Shown piece after piece: positions 1 to 12,699 of a DNA stretch of 64,000 bases (within the stretch, counting starts at the first letter, position 1; each line of letters begins with the position of its first letter). The translations under genes and the position numbers were made by a program. Under the pieces are notes generated by a model. The model was not told where the DNA came from, ran no database searches, and saw nothing but the letters and a program-made list of their open reading frames with translations. This DNA comes from Monodelphis domestica (taxonomy: Eukaryota > Chordata > Mammalia > Didelphimorphia > Didelphidae), in the NCBI RefSeq assembly GCF_027887165.1, contig NC_077234.1:246262658-246326657 (forward strand), in the 5' to 3' direction.

Positions 1-410
1 AACATTTTAATTAACAATATCACCACAAAATGAAATTCATTCTCCTTTTTTTCTTCCTCAACTTTTTAACCTGGAATGAGTGATTGTATAAAAAAATAGT
101 TTCTATCTACTTAATCCCAGACTCTTCCCTCATTCAGAGCCAGGCTAGATTTGGATAGATTTGCTCCATGACAATTAAAGGTTTAACACAAAAAGCAGCA
201 GAACACCTATTACAGAAATGCTCATAGTGGTAGAAAGGATGCATTTGTTAAACTAGATGCAGAGAATTTATAATCACAAAATTGCCTTCATATTTGTCAC
301 TATCATCAATTACATTAGTAATGCTAGTAGCTAGTTGTTCCACTAATGAGTCAGTTGCTGTTAGCCTATTGCACTGGACAATTCCAAGAAATGTATGTAG
401 CTAATTAAAA

Positions 411-585
411 AAAATACCTTTCCTTCTGTCTGGTTCTAAGGCAGAAGAACAGTAAGGACTAGACAATGGGTGTTAAGTGACTTGGCCAGGGTCACACAGC
501 TAGCAAGAGTTTGAGGTCACATTTGAACCCAGTATCTCCATCTCTAGACCTGACCTTCCATCCACAGAGCTACCCAGCTGTCCCC
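411..585 (-). repeat. tRNA-type SINE, minus strand
   Basis: Read on the minus strand this begins with AGCTGGGTAGCTCTGTGGAT, the tRNA-derived head, and continues through the typical body (GTGTGACC, CAAGTCACTTAA). It ends in an A-rich tail at the left edge. It is the same SINE type as the better preserved copies at 17561 and 23344, but more diverged, so older. The head is tRNA-like but this is not a tRNA gene. Confidence 0.85.
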
Positions 586-905
586 TATATAACTTTTAAA
601 AAACTTTTACCTGCTTCTCCAAAACTAATAACATCCAGAAAAAATAATACTCAAATTACCAAAAAATTTACATTTTAATCGTAAGTTATATTTAACTACT
701 GTCTACGCCTAAAATTTGATTTTAAAAATCTCAGATGCAATTAATTAGCTCAGAATGACCTGAGAAGTATTTTCCACTCATCAACATCCTTACATATAAA
801 TTCAGCATAAACTAAAAGAAAATATTTGTTTGCTCAAATTATTCTTCCTTTGATAAACTTTCTAAATATCAGCAGGGAACTGATAGAAGTCACATGAAGC
901 TTGAA

Positions 906-932
906 TATACATACATGCATACATATATATGT

Positions 933-978
<46 letters not shown>
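906..978. repeat. (TA)n microsatellite
   Basis: Alternating AT/CATA, becoming a pure TA run from about 936 to 978. The small reading frame across it is an artefact of the repeat. Confidence 0.97.
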
Positions 979-980
<2 letters not shown>

Positions 981-1687
981 TGCCTGGTAATGTTGGCTTT
1001 TTTTTCCCAGAGGTAAAGGGAGTTGGGAAGGCAAATAAAAAATCCCATGTGAAAGCTGGTAAAATACTCCTTTTGTAATGTTAATGTTACTTGTCTTGAT
1101 AAATCTCTGATTGGAGCCTCTGTCTCAATTCACACTGCCTTTGATTTGTGAGTCCTCTGACCTGGGCTAACCCTGTCAGCTTTAGTTCTGATCCAGCCTT
1201 TAGGATTATAGGACTGTGAGATGGTCCATTCCTGGGAGGAAAACTTTAACTGAATCTGGTTTTCTCTCGCAAGTGATAAAGCCCTGTTCTTTGCAGGTTA
1301 CAGAAGAAACAGAGGTGTGGGGGGAATTAATTGAGAAAGGAACAAAAGAAAAAGGAAAAGGAAAAGGCAGAAAATAATGAGGAAGGAGAGAAAGGACAGT
1401 GAAAAGATAAAGGGAATTAGGAGCGTTAGTTTGGCTGGAAAGAATCAATTCAGATTTTTGTAAGACATCAAGTTAGAAAGTAATTAACATCAAGGCCAGA
1501 TCAATTTTCATAGACAAAGTATTTTATTGGATTGTGACATGACATCCTACTAATTAAAACTGATTGGTCTAATTAGAAGAATGACATTAATAACATGGCA
1601 GGCAGAGGAGTATCACCACTTCCATGACAGCTTAACCATCAGATTTTCTTCCACTGTTCATTTTTTTTTCAATTTAAGTGTGGATTA

Positions 1688-1688
<1 letters not shown>
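979..1688. other. No recognised feature
   Basis: I see no gene, repeat head or RNA here. A purine-rich stretch (about 1330-1420, AGGAAAAGGAAAAGG-like) stands out but has no clear unit. Confidence 0.5.
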
Positions 1689-1739
<51 letters not shown>

Positions 1740-1778
1740 CAGGCAGGCAGGCAGACACAGAGAGACACAGAGACACAA
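1689..1778. repeat. (TG)n microsatellite with CAGG/CACAGAGA flank
   Basis: A pure TG run from 1689 to 1738 is followed by a short imperfect (CAGG)n and CACAGAGA stretch. Confidence 0.97.
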
Positions 1779-1895
1779 TGTAATCTCCTTGAGGACAGGA
1801 TTGTTTTCCTGTTTATTTTTTTCTTTGAATCTCTAGCACCTACCCCAATGTATTAGACATGTATCAGGCATGTATTAGACAATAAATGTTTGTTA
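1779..1895 (+). repeat. L2/MIR-type LINE 3' tail
   Basis: It shows the L2 3' end pattern: AATCTCCTTGAGGACAGGA, then CTCTAGCACC, then CAATAAATGTTTGTT and an A run. An old, short fragment. Confidence 0.65.
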
Positions 1896-2146
1896 TTAAA
1901 AAAAAACAGAGATGAAACAGAAGTTGAGAGAAGACAGAGACAAAGTCAGAGAAAAGAGAGATGAGCATAAAAAGAGAGAAGTGGAAGAATAAATGTGGGA
2001 AATTCATGGAAATCTATACAATGATAAATAATGAGGCCATTAGAAAATTAGTGAAAAAAACCCAACCTCAAACATAAGATAAACTATCATTTTTAAAGCT
2101 CCAAAATGAACTCCATAAACATTCAAGGGACTCACTAGACATATAG

Positions 2147-2148
2147 AA

Positions 2149-2239
<91 letters not shown>

Positions 2240-2284
2240 CAGACAAATAGAGACAGACAGACAGAACGACAGATAGATAGATAA
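2147..2284. repeat. Compound (GACA)n(GATA)n microsatellite
   Basis: A block of GACA units is followed by a block of GATA units and then mixed GACA/GATA units. The SLSVYLSIYLS-like reading frames on the minus strand are repeat artefacts. Confidence 0.97.
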
Positions 2285-3161
2285 ATATATTATTAAAAAT
2301 AAACCTAGCAGAAAACCTTGCAGATTCTAAACATGATACCATCCACAAAAGGAAAAGATTAACATGGATGGGATTGTCTTCTATTTTCCCCCAATTTAAA
2401 AAGATTTGGTTAGAGTTCTGTTTAGAAAAAATAATGAGGCTATAATTTCAAACCAAAACTCAAACAATATTGAGATAGTTTTGGTTCTTTCCTTGGTTTC
2501 CCCTTTTAAGATGGAGATGACTAAACCAAACTATAAAATAAGTTTTCTTTTGGTGTTGGGAATTCACCTTGAGAAAAGATAAACCTCAGATAAACCTCAA
2601 AGTCTTGTGGGTGCTGAGGAAAGAAAATCAGGGAGGAGAGGGACCATCAGTGACACTACTCATTCCTGGGTTACCACAAAATCATTTTTTATGACAAGGT
2701 AGAGGAAAAGAGACAAACAGAAGGATCTATTCATTAACAATTAATTAAAGAAAAAGCAGCTTCAAGGATCCCAGGAGTTTCAATGAGTGAGTGGGTAGGT
2801 TAAGAAGAGAAGGTGTGAGTATCCAGGAAGGATGATTGTGAATTTTACGGAAAAATATTGTGGACGTTTGCCACCTATGCCATCCTAAGAAAGTTACAAA
2901 TTCTCTAGGTCTCAATGTTCTCATCTGAAAATGCAAAAGCTGTTCAAGATGATTTCTAATTGTCCTTCCAAATTTAAAAGAATGATTTTATTGCAGTCTA
3001 CTTAACTCATTATCATCAAGAGTCACATAGCTACGTGACCCCCATCAAATCCAGTTTAGCTGAAATACTTATATGAATTAGCTAATCCAGATGTATTTAT
3101 AGCACAAGTAGCTAGAAACCTTATTATCTAGATATTTGAATCAAATTTGTTCTATTATATA
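2285..3161. other. No recognised feature
   Basis: AT-rich single-copy-like sequence. Reading frames are short and have no recognisable domain. Confidence 0.5.
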
Positions 3162-3335
3162 TTTTTTTCTTTTTTTAAGCTCTTACTTTCTGTCTTAGAT
3201 ACCTAAGATTTTAAGGCAGAAAAGAAATAAGGGCTAATCAACTGTGTAATTTGCCCAGGCTCACACAGCTAGGAAATGTCTAAAGCCAGATTTGACTGGA
3301 GCTCTAACCATTATGCTACCTAGATGTTTCTTGGC
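3162..3335 (-). repeat. tRNA-type SINE, minus strand, diverged
   Basis: The minus strand reads TAGGTAGCATAATGGTTAGAG (tRNA-like head), then a body with CTAGCTGTGTGAGCCTGGGCA and a tail ending GACAGAAAGTAAGAGC. The order matches the other SINE copies in the window, with more substitutions. Confidence 0.8.
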
Positions 3336-4229
3336 CCATTATATTTTTGGTCTTCTTCAGTTACGTCAACAAGCATTTATTCATCAGATTCTTCTCTAGC
3401 AAAGCTAAATATTTCTGGGAAATATGCTTGGTTATTCTAATGATCATATATTCTGTCTCCGTAAATTTGTATCACTTTCCTTAGAAATGTCTTATTTATA
3501 AAGAGAAACAAATCATCTCTGCCAAAAAAGACCATTCAGCCTAGTAAAAATAACTATAATCTTTTCAATTTGGTTTAATCTGTAGTCACATGGTAAAACA
3601 GCCAAAGTCATGGACTATAGGCACGAGAGATCGCCAATAAACTGAGATCAAAATAGCAGTTCTACAAAGCATGCCCTGAAACTGATAAGAATTTCAAGGA
3701 TTTTCATGTAAACATATGACAAAGATTGATTTTTGCAAATGTGATTGTCTCACCTTTCAAAGCTTAACTAAACTCTATGATGGCAGAGACGGCATTTTAA
3801 ATCTTAGTAACAAAAAGATTCCCATTTCCTTAAATGTTCTCTTGGTCTTTTATCTGGTATGCTTTTGGGTCACAGAAAATAAGAGTTAAAATGTGTAATG
3901 ATATAGGTAGGGTGCTATAGAGAGAAGAATTGTGGATTGGAATGAGTTTGTGAAACTACTAGCAAATCATTCAAGCTGTCTGGAGCTCCGTTAACTCATT
4001 TTTAAAATGGAAATTAAAAAAATAATAAATTTACGGATATAAATAACAGAGACAGAAGCTTGGCATACAATTACTTTATTGACCAGATATGTGACAGGTC
4101 TTTGCATAGTAAATACAATGACGAAGGGGTGGAAAGATTAAAGCAATCTGCATTCAACATGAAAGAGAATTGAATTATATGATTTAATATCAACTCTGTT
4201 CTCTCCACTCTCCTTAAATGTGATGGCAC
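3336..4229. other. Unclassified; weak MIR-like trace
   Basis: Around 3930-4010 a stretch with CTCATTTTTAAAATGGAAA resembles the 3' part of a MIR-type SINE, but it is too diverged to call. Nothing else recognised. Confidence 0.3.
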
Positions 4230-5235
4230 CCACCATCCTTGGCTTCACAGCATCAGTGTCATCCTCAACTTCTCACTTTTCCTCAAACTGAATATCCAAC
4301 ACCTTGCTCCATTTTGATATTTCTATATTCACATGCCTCATCTATATCCCCTTCTTTTCATTCACATAATCACCGCCATGATTCAGGCTCTTATCTTCCT
4401 CACTTAAGTCTCTCCCCATGCCAGTGCATAAACTGCCAGTCTGATTTTTATAAAGGTTTGGTATTGTGCTATCCCAATGACTTACCCCTAAACTTGACTC
4501 CTCTCTGCCTTTACTGTCTCTAATATCCTGCTCTCCATCTCCCATTCTACCTTTCAACAACATGGTCTTATTTATAGCTCCTGGAGCCTGTGCAACTCCA
4601 ACTACTGTCCCTTTACACAAGAGCTGTCCCTCATGTGTATAATTGAAAATCTGTTACCCTAAAACAAAAACTACATTTCCCAGGAGCCCACTGACTTCCT
4701 CTCATTACATACTTCCTGTAAATAGGGGATATTAGGTGGGGACATGGACATCTTTTTACTTCCTGTCCCAAGCTTGGTGGTCGTAAGGCGGGTGTTTGAA
4801 CTGGCTGATCAGCCATGGGCACGTGGTCTTTATTTTGTATCTTTTTTATTCCTTGATTTCTAATGATCAGTAAAAAATCTCTGAAAATATAATATTTTAT
4901 TATTAGAGATTTTAATTTTACACATGTCCAGAATATTCTAGCCTCTCCATAACAATTGTGGATTTCATTGACCATTCAAAACTGAACACTAAAGGCAGGA
5001 AGCCTTTACTTACCTCATCTTCTCACAGCTTTCAGTTCCTAATACCTTTCCTCTCAGTGTCCATTCCATCCACTCTATACATGTAATTTTTGCACTTTGT
5101 TCCCATGCTGTCTCTTCCATTCAAAGATAAGTTCCATTAGGGCAGGGACTATTTATTTTGCATCTCTGTATTTTTAGCACTTAAAATTTTTTTCTGTTTT
5201 AAAGTAAACATAAATTAAATGTTTATTAACTTGAT
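4230..5235 (+). repeat. L2 LINE 3' region, split by an LTR
   Basis: Fragments keep the order of an L2 3' region: TTAAGTCTCTCCCC and CTGCCAGTCTGATTTTTATAAAG on the left, and TTCCATTAGGGCAGGGACT with an ATTAAATGTTTATTAA tail on the right. The LTR at 4636-4922 interrupts it, so the L2 is older than the LTR. Confidence 0.65.
4636..4922 (+). mobile_element. Solo LTR (endogenous retrovirus type), family 2, copy 1
   Basis: The element starts TGTATAATTG and ends ATTTTACA, so it has the TG...CA ends of an LTR. It is flanked on both sides by CATG (4632-4635 and 4923-4926), a 4-bp target-site duplication. Inside are TGGCTGATCAGCCA (perfect palindrome, 4802-4815), an E-box CACGTG just after it, and a T-rich 3' part. 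Similar ends occur at 53815-54170 and 54859-55754. No internal retroviral sequence adjoins it, so it is a solo LTR. Confidence 0.8.
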
Positions 5236-5371
5236 TTCACTTGTCTTATATTGCATTCTTTAGACCTGAAAAAATGTTAATTTTCCTTCAAAATTGAGTT
5301 GGGTCTGAAAGAAAAGAATGTAGCAGTATCCTTGGGTGACACAACTATAGGAATGACCTGACAGAAGAGAA

Positions 5372-5373
5372 GT

Positions 5374-5405
<32 letters not shown>

Positions 5406-5407
5406 AA
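5372..5407. repeat. (ATA)n/(AATA)n microsatellite
   Basis: ATAATAATA repeats pass into AATAAATAAATA. Confidence 0.9.
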
Positions 5408-6830
5408 GACATCACTTTCATAAACCAACTTTTATCAACTCTCTTACTGTAACTTCCTAGAAGGATCTTTGCTAACACTGGATCCAAATGTGAATGCTAT
5501 TAACTGCTCAGTCGATCCCTCAAAATCAAATATCAAATGATTACAAGGTTTAAAAGAAACCACAGTGACGAGAGAACCATTACTGCTGGCATTAAAATGT
5601 AAATTTGTTTTTAATTATACACCTTTGAGATGTTACTCATTGCTTTTAAATAATTCAAGACTGAATATCACTATGGTTTAAATATACTTATCATGTTATA
5701 ATGCCTGTTATTGATCCTCTAAACTGTTACAATCAATGATTTGATTTAAATGTTTGAGGAATGTGCTAAACCACTTTGAATTATTAAACTATATTAATTA
5801 TGCATCAGTAACTGTTATCAAAAACAACTCATATAGTATGAGGAAGCAGTCATTAAAATCAATCATTTTTCATTCTTGTGGGAATGCTGATTGATGAATA
5901 GAGAAGTAAGTAGTTCATGAAACAGGGTGAAACATTTTTTTTTCCTCACAGATCTTTTACCTTCTTCATCTCCTTCTTCTGAACTCCTAAATCCATCTCT
6001 CATTGTGTTCTTTGTGTAATACTCATCATATGTGCCATTGTATTCTAAACTACTTGTTTAAGAGGATGTTCTGTCTCCTTCTGAGGGAGGGGAAGCATGG
6101 CTGGTGCACCTTGATATATACAACACCCACCACAATTTCATTCACATAGTCAAGGCTCAAGAAATGATTGTTGATGATTGTTAGTGGTGGTGGTAAAGGT
6201 CGTGATATAATCCCTAAGTGTGAATAAATAAGGAAGACCATAAAAAATGAATTCATATATATATGTACATATATATATATACATAACAATTTCAATTTTC
6301 TCATTGAGTTTAATTATTATAATCTTGATTGATGGCTGTTTCTTGGGTATTTTTATGTTTTCTCTTTGAAAAATTAAAAGCCATTGGTTATGGGTTATCC
6401 TGATAACCTGATAAAAAAGTATGTAAAAAAAAGTTGAGAGGTTTTTACAATTCTTAATATTAGATCATTTTTACTATTTCCAAGTCAGAATTAGTTTTGC
6501 TTCTAGTCAGCTGCTTCTGGAATAGTTTTGCATCCCTTAGGAAATATTTTCATTATTTTTTTTTCCTTTTGGTTAACCAGTCAGAGATTTGATTATCAAG
6601 TTGAATACTTCTTTCATTGTGTTTATTATTTACAGATTTTGTAAACTACCCTAATTGTGTTTACTAAGTGATATTTTCTTATTTCTAGTACTGTTTTCTA
6701 CCAACATAGCCAAGTAGGCAAACCACCAAACAATGAATGTAAAGGAAGAAGTCAATAAAAATTCTAAAATTTGCCAGTTTCAACACCAAAATGAAGGAAG
6801 ATAGAAAAACATAAAGTGAAATTAATGACT
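5408..6830. other. Mostly unclassified, with a probable L2 tail
   Basis: About 5950-6190 (plus strand) resembles a diverged L2 3' end, finishing AAGAAATGATTGTTGATGATTG. A short TA-rich tract lies at 6256-6285. Elsewhere the sequence is AT-rich with no gene or repeat I recognise. Confidence 0.4.
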
Positions 6831-6844
6831 GATCATCTTTTCTT

Positions 6845-7680
6845 GAATATTTTATTTTATCAAAAGGCTTTTCTTCATCTATTGAGAAAATCATGATTTT
6901 AGATGCTCTTTAATTGATATGTCAATTATGTTGATTGTTTTATTAATATTGAATAAGAATTGCATTTCTAATATAAATTCTCCTTGGTCTCACCTACTAT
7001 TTCTTTATTTTAAATTTTTGTAACAATTCATTAGAAAATTTGACCTACAGTTCTCTTTTCTTTGCTTTTGTTCTTTCTAGTTTGGGTACTAACATCATAT
7101 ATTTTCTTAAGAAATTCGGTAGGATTCCTTCTTTGACTCTTTTCCCAAATAGTTAATATAGTATTAGAATTCTAGATCAATTCAAATGTTCGATAGAATT
7201 CACTTGTGAATTCATATGGTCCTGATTATTTTTTCTTAGGAAACTCATTGATGCTTTATTCAATTTCTTTTCTAAAATAGGATTATTTAAGTATTCTTTT
7301 TTCTATTAATTGGGACAATATATTTTTGAAAATATTCTTCAATTTCACTTACAATATTATATTTATTGGCATATAATTGGTCAAAGTAGCTCCTATCAAT
7401 TTTGTTTATTTCACATTAATTGGTGGAGCAATTTATGCTTTTTAATTTTAATAATGGTAATTGGACTTCCTTTACATTCAAATTAGCTAATCATTTACTA
7501 TTTTGTTTCTTTTTTAAAATAGCTCCTATTTTTATTTATTAGTACAATAGTTTTCTTACTTTCCATTTTATTAATTTCTCTTTTGACTTTCAGTATTTCC
7601 AATCTGATGTTTAAGTGGGCAGTTTTAATTTGTTCTTTTCCTAGTTTTTTTTTTAATTGCATTCCTTCTCTTATAACCTT
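6845..7680 (-). pseudogene. L1 ORF2 remnant (reverse transcriptase part)
   Basis: ORF2 of L1 encodes endonuclease and reverse transcriptase, which copy L1 RNA at a nicked target. Here only a stretch around the N-terminal half of the RT is recognisable on the minus strand, marked by SIDEEKPFDKI near 6860-6890. Stops and frameshifts break every frame within about 70 codons, so it is not expressible as an enzyme. It belongs to the older L1/HAL1-like element, not to the younger copies A-C. Confidence 0.65.
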
Positions 7681-9004
7681 CTCTACTTACTTCTCTGCTG
7701 GATAAGATTAATTTCTCCACCCAAGTATGTATGTTATTTCCTCTTTGGATAAACTCCAGTCAGAAATGGCATTCAAGCAATGCCCAGTAACCACCTCTCC
7801 CCATTCTGAAATAGCTTTTCCTTGCATACCTCTTTTATGTGAGATAATTTCCCCCATTCCTTATTTCACTATCTACTTTTCTCAATGTATCCCTCTTTCC
7901 CACCACTTCATTATTTAAACCCTCCCCTCATAGTTAAGTTACATCTATTCTCTCTATCTATACATCTTCGAATTTCTCTAATATTGATAAAGTCCTTAGA
8001 AGTTACAAGTATCTTCCCATATAGGAATGTAAATAGTTTAACCTTGCAAAGTCCATTATGATTTCTCTTTCATTTTCATCTTTATATACTTCTTTTCAGT
8101 CATGTTTTAATATCAAAATTTATATTTAGCTCTGGTCTTTTCATAAGGAATGCTTGAAAGTTTTCTCTTATTTTTTTTAGTATACATTTTTGCCCTAAAG
8201 GAATGTATTCAGTTTTGCTATGTAGATGATTCTTGGTTGTAATCCTTTGCCTTCTAGACTATCAAATTCCAAATGGTTTGCTCCTTTAACATGGAAGCTG
8301 CTCAATCTTATGTGACCTTGACTGTTCTTTCATGATATTTGAATTTCTTCTTTCTGGGTACTTGCAATATTTTCTCATTGACCTGCAATTTAGCTAAAAT
8401 ATACAAAGGAGTTTCATTTGGGCATCTCTATTTGAAGGTGAACAATAATTCTTTCAATTTCTATCTTATTCTGTGGTATTAAGATAGAGCAGTTTCCCTT
8501 GATAATTTCTTGAAATATAATGTCTAGAATTTTTAATTAAAGTCATTATCTGGCTTTCCGGAAGTTCAATAATTCTTAAATATGTTCTCTATTTTCCAAG
8601 GAAGTTGGTTTTTTTTCACAATATTTCACATTTTTTCTTCTACTTTTTCATTCTTATTTTGTTATATTGTTTCTTAATTCTCATGGAGTCATTAACTTTC
8701 ACTTACTCAATTCTAATTGTTAAGAATTATTTTCTTTAATAATCTTTTTCACCATTTTTTTTCATGTGGCCAATTCTGTTTTTTAAGGAGTTCTCATCAA
8801 TGGTTTTCTGTGCCTTTTTTATCTTTTGGTCAATTTTGGTTCTTAGTTCTTAGGTTTTGTTTTTTGTTTGTTTTTTTCCCTGTACTTTTGTGCCACTTTT
8901 TCCAAATTGTTGACTGTGTGGAAAATTAATATTCAATTGTGATTTTTGTTGTTGTTGTTGAATATTTTTCCCTTAATTCCTCCAAGAACAGTTTTTAAAG
9001 GTGA

Positions 9005-9480
9005 GAAAATAGTTTCACCTATAAGCAATAAAACTGGGTTGAGTACTCCCTCTTGTTAAAATCTTTGTAAAAAATAACAGGAGTTAGGGCAGGGCTGAAC
9101 TTGAGAGATATGGTAATGAAATCAGCAAGCACTAGCCATCATCTTGTACCAAAGTGACCCAGCCAAGTAGTAAGCCTCTTGTAGTCCTTAAGATCTGCTT
9201 CTTCCTGTGATGAAGTAATGAGGGAGTGGATGAAATTTCTAAGTCCTCTTTCTTGGTGGCTATTTACCAATCAAAAATCTCCAGGAGAGACCCTGAGTGA
9301 ATGACATCATAAGGACTATATAATGAAATACATGCCCTTATGCACTCTCTTTTTTCACTCTCTTCTGGACTCACTTTCAATATTACCCAGTCTCTCTTGC
9401 CCAGCTGCTTTCATTTGGCTTCCATTTGGATGATGAAGGGAGTCTACTAACTACTTTAGATTTTCTTAATTATCTGATTA
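9005..9480 (+). mobile_element. Candidate LTR or unclassified insert inside the old L1
   Basis: This block interrupts L1 ORF1-like sequence that resumes on both sides. It has promoter-like features in order on the plus strand: ACCAATCA (CCAAT box) at about 9268, TGACATCAT at about 9302, TATATAAT at about 9317, and AATAAA at about 9486. This suggests an LTR with U3 and R regions. I could not fix the TG/CA ends or a TSD, so the type is inferred. Confidence 0.4.
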
Positions 9481-10640
9481 ATGAAATAAATTAAAATGGA
9501 GAAAAAGTGCCTCTCAAGAATTAAATCATTAAAATTATTTTCCCATAAGTTTCTTGCATCACTCATTTTTTTTTCTAATTTTCTTTTACTTCTCCTATTT
9601 GGTTTTAAAAATCTTTTGGAACTCTTTCCAGAAATTCTTGTTCATCTTTCCTTTGAGATTTTGCCTATAGCTATTTTTACATCATTGTCTTCTTCTGAGT
9701 TTGATCTTTTCTGTCCCCAGAGTAATTTTTATGGTCAGGATCTTTTTTGTTGTTTGCCAATTTTTGCAAAGTTGAGCTTTGCTCCTGGGGTACACTGAGA
9801 CACCTGTTGCTATTTTCTAAGCTAGTTCTAGGGGTCTGTAAATTGTTGGTGCTTCCAAGGTGATATGATCCTAGGAGAAGCATTGTCATCACTCTCTTGG
9901 TCTATGCTCTGATCTCAGCCAGAAAATGACCTTGCTCCCCTGAAACTTCCAATATTAGCAGTCCTCTTAGCCATGGAATTTTTACCAGGTTCCCTGCTTT
10001 CCTTCAGGTGCAACCACTGGTGCTTCTTTCTAGCTTGGAATTCTTACTAGGGGCTCCACTTCTTTGGGAGTAACAACACACATCTTCTCTGTCCTGTAAC
10101 TATAACCAGGGACCCTCCTCCCTTGGGGCTACAAGCACTAAGGCTCCACTTTTCCCGACAACTACAATCCAAAACTGTAAATAGACAATGCAAAAGGGTC
10201 CTATAGACAATGCCAGCAAATGTTCCCCTATACTCTCTTTCTGACCATGTCTCACCCCCGTAGTCTATGTGCATTGAGAGTTCCCATAGCTATTACTGTT
10301 GCAGCTGCCTCCAAGGCTTGCTGCTAGTATTGCCACAGCACTCTGCCCACCTCCAACACTGATGTCACAGACCTCTCCTTTTGACCATCTAAGTTGTCTT
10401 GGGAAAGGAAAAATATTGTTGCCTCTGCCACTCCAGAATTTGATTTAAGACATTATTTTAGAGTTATGCAGAGGAATGTTGAAAGAATTCAGCCTAGTTG
10501 CTTTGCTACCTGTCCACTGCCACCTTTACTCTATCTCTCCAATTCTCCCCTTTTCACTATCAGAAGACCCTCTAAGCAAAGAACAGGTACTTCTCATAAC
10601 CAATTAATTCATTGTAAACTATATATTTGAAGTTTAGTTT

Positions 10641-11314
10641 GGTTCACTACGTTTTGTGCCATTTATTTCGGTGAAATAAAGTAAATTTAAATTTCAGGCA
10701 TCGCATCAACTAAGAAATTAATAAGAAGTTCAAGTATTGTGCAAAATACAATAGTACAAAATGTTAATGTATGTTCTGCTATAGCAAACAGCAGAGTACC
10801 ATGAGATACCAACGGAGTCAAATAGTACTCAAAAACCTCTACCCATCACAATTTGCACATATATTAACATTAAAGTTTTCTGTTGTATTTATCTTTAAAG
10901 TCTTATTCATCAAAACAAGGAAATAAATAATTTCCTCTGTATTTTGGGAAGTTTTCTTTTGCTTTTAACACTGGTGGTATGGATCAGGAAAGTGAAGGTC
11001 CTTGCTAACATGATCAAAAATGGCATTAGTATCATTGTGGAATTTTGTTGACCATTACTCAAACTTATGGATTTATAATTTTGTTTGTATGGGTACTCTT
11101 TCCATCAATACATATTCCATATCATTCATGCCTTCTCATATATCTTCTATGAAGAGTTTTTTTCCAAAACAGGTGGAAATACTATTCTGGTTCCTTTAAT
11201 ATTTAATGGATACCAGTGCAATACAAGGATAATCATTCTATTATTATATCCTTTTCTTACATTTCCAGCTGTCCACTACCTCATTTTCCAATTACACATT
11301 TACTCATAATTTTT
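10641..11314. other. No recognised feature
   Basis: AT-rich. The frame at 11085-11309 shows no recognisable domain and is likely chance. Confidence 0.5.
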
Positions 11315-12310
11315 TAAATTTTTTCAAATAAAATTTATTTTTTTCTTTATCCCCCCAAGTATGTGAAAAATATCTCTTCTAGCATATCTATATAGTCTTA
11401 ACAAAATAAATGTCAACATTTGCCACATTCAAGAATATATGTCTCATTGTGCACCTTGAATCCATCACCTTTCTGTCAGGAGATCCATAGAAACAGATAT
11501 GTAACCAAGTTAAAAAGATGAGTGGAGAAGAGGGAAATTACCTGTATCACATAATTCAGGCTGAAAATAATTGTAAAGGGTGATGTGATGACTAAAACAT
11601 GAATTGACTAAACGAATAAATAAAAAGGCATTTCATTAGTGGTCCCTATGTGCCAGACACTCATTTATGCACATATTCATAGAGACTTGGCTCCCTCTTA
11701 GAATTCATTTAGGGGATCTTATCTCTTGGCCAAGACATTTTTTCTTATAACTTGTTTCTAAAATTTGTTCTTTAAATTGAAGCTCAGAGCAATAAGTAAT
11801 GTTGCCTTCTTGTATCCAAGCAAGTTTGCCTACTAGTTAATACTCTTGTTACTTATAACAAAAAGGAATATTCAAGTAAAACAAATTTCTACATTAATTA
11901 TATCCCAAAACATGTCTCATTCATTATATTATATCTAACATTTCTATGTCAGAAAAGAGATATCATTCATCTTAATGTACCAATGGTTGATAATTATTTT
12001 GATCAGAATTCTTAAATCTTTCAAAGTTGCTTATTGTTGATGTTACAATGTTGTCATATAAATTTTTCTGGTTCTTTTCACTCCATGTCAGTTCATCCAA
12101 ATCTTGCCAGGGTTTTTGTGTTTATATATGTGCGTATGTGTGTATGTTGAATGTCATGAAATTCATGACATGACATTCATATACAATAATGTGTTTAATA
12201 ATTCCCCAATGATAAGTACTCCTTTAGTTTCCAGGGTTTTTACAATCACAAAAAGAGTTCCTATAATTGTTTGTCATGTTTTTTCTTTCTTTGATCTCTT
12301 TAGAAAATCA
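11315..12310 (-). mobile_element. Old L1 3' end pieces, minus strand
   Basis: At 11315-11480 the minus strand carries an L1 3' UTR of the older type (A-rich end, then sequence against the + strand TTTATCCCCCCAAGTATG). At about 11990-12310 there are diverged remains of the ORF2 C-terminal part. The stretch between (11480-11990) is not recognisable. Confidence 0.5.
12148..12179. other. Overlapping inverted repeats
   Basis: TGTCATGAA and TTCATGACA (12152-12170, 1-base spacer) are perfect complements. An overlapping pair, TGAATGTCATG and CATGACATTCA (12148-12158 and 12169-12179), forms a longer alternative hairpin. Confidence 0.8.
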
Positions 12311-12699
12311 TAAGATCTTTTCTACCAATTTATCAATCCATGATTTTAAATAACGTATTGGAGTTTATTTCCATCTACCATCTGTCTTTCTGTTGTCCTT
12401 TAGATCGCTAAGTAATTTGGATTCTTATGAACTTTTAATGTGATTAATATTAGTGTAAGAAAGATGATATTAGAAATATTGAAAGTACATTGTTATATTC
12501 TACATATGATCCAGTCTTATATCTTCCTCTCATTTATCCTAGATTGGATCATTGTTCAAATCTGGGCCTATCCAAGATACATGAATTCAATTAACCATCT
12601 ACCCAACTTTTTCAATGTGGGTGTGAAGGCCAATCATTTTAAATGGCCAAAGATCTCAAAGAAGAGACATGTAATGCTACCAGTGTAATGTCCTCTCTG

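Larger units (their letters stand above)
6831..10640 (-). mobile_element. Old L1/HAL1-like element, minus strand
   Basis: On the minus strand the order is 5' leader (about 10640-9800), ORF1 (about 9800-8100), a pyrimidine-rich inter-ORF stretch (about 7960-7680), then part of ORF2 ending in the reverse-transcriptase region. The residues IFSIDEEKPFDKI (about 6850-6894) match the conserved L1 RT block. I do not recognise the endonuclease part of ORF2, nor the end of ORF2 and the 3' UTR, so it is incomplete and decayed. An LTR-like block (about 9005-9480) interrupts the ORF1 region. Confidence 0.75.

Noticed and set aside
2040..2348. Frame rich in YLSIYLSI and SVCLSV
   Set aside because: Translation of the GATA/GACA microsatellite; likewise the frame at 22791-23081.
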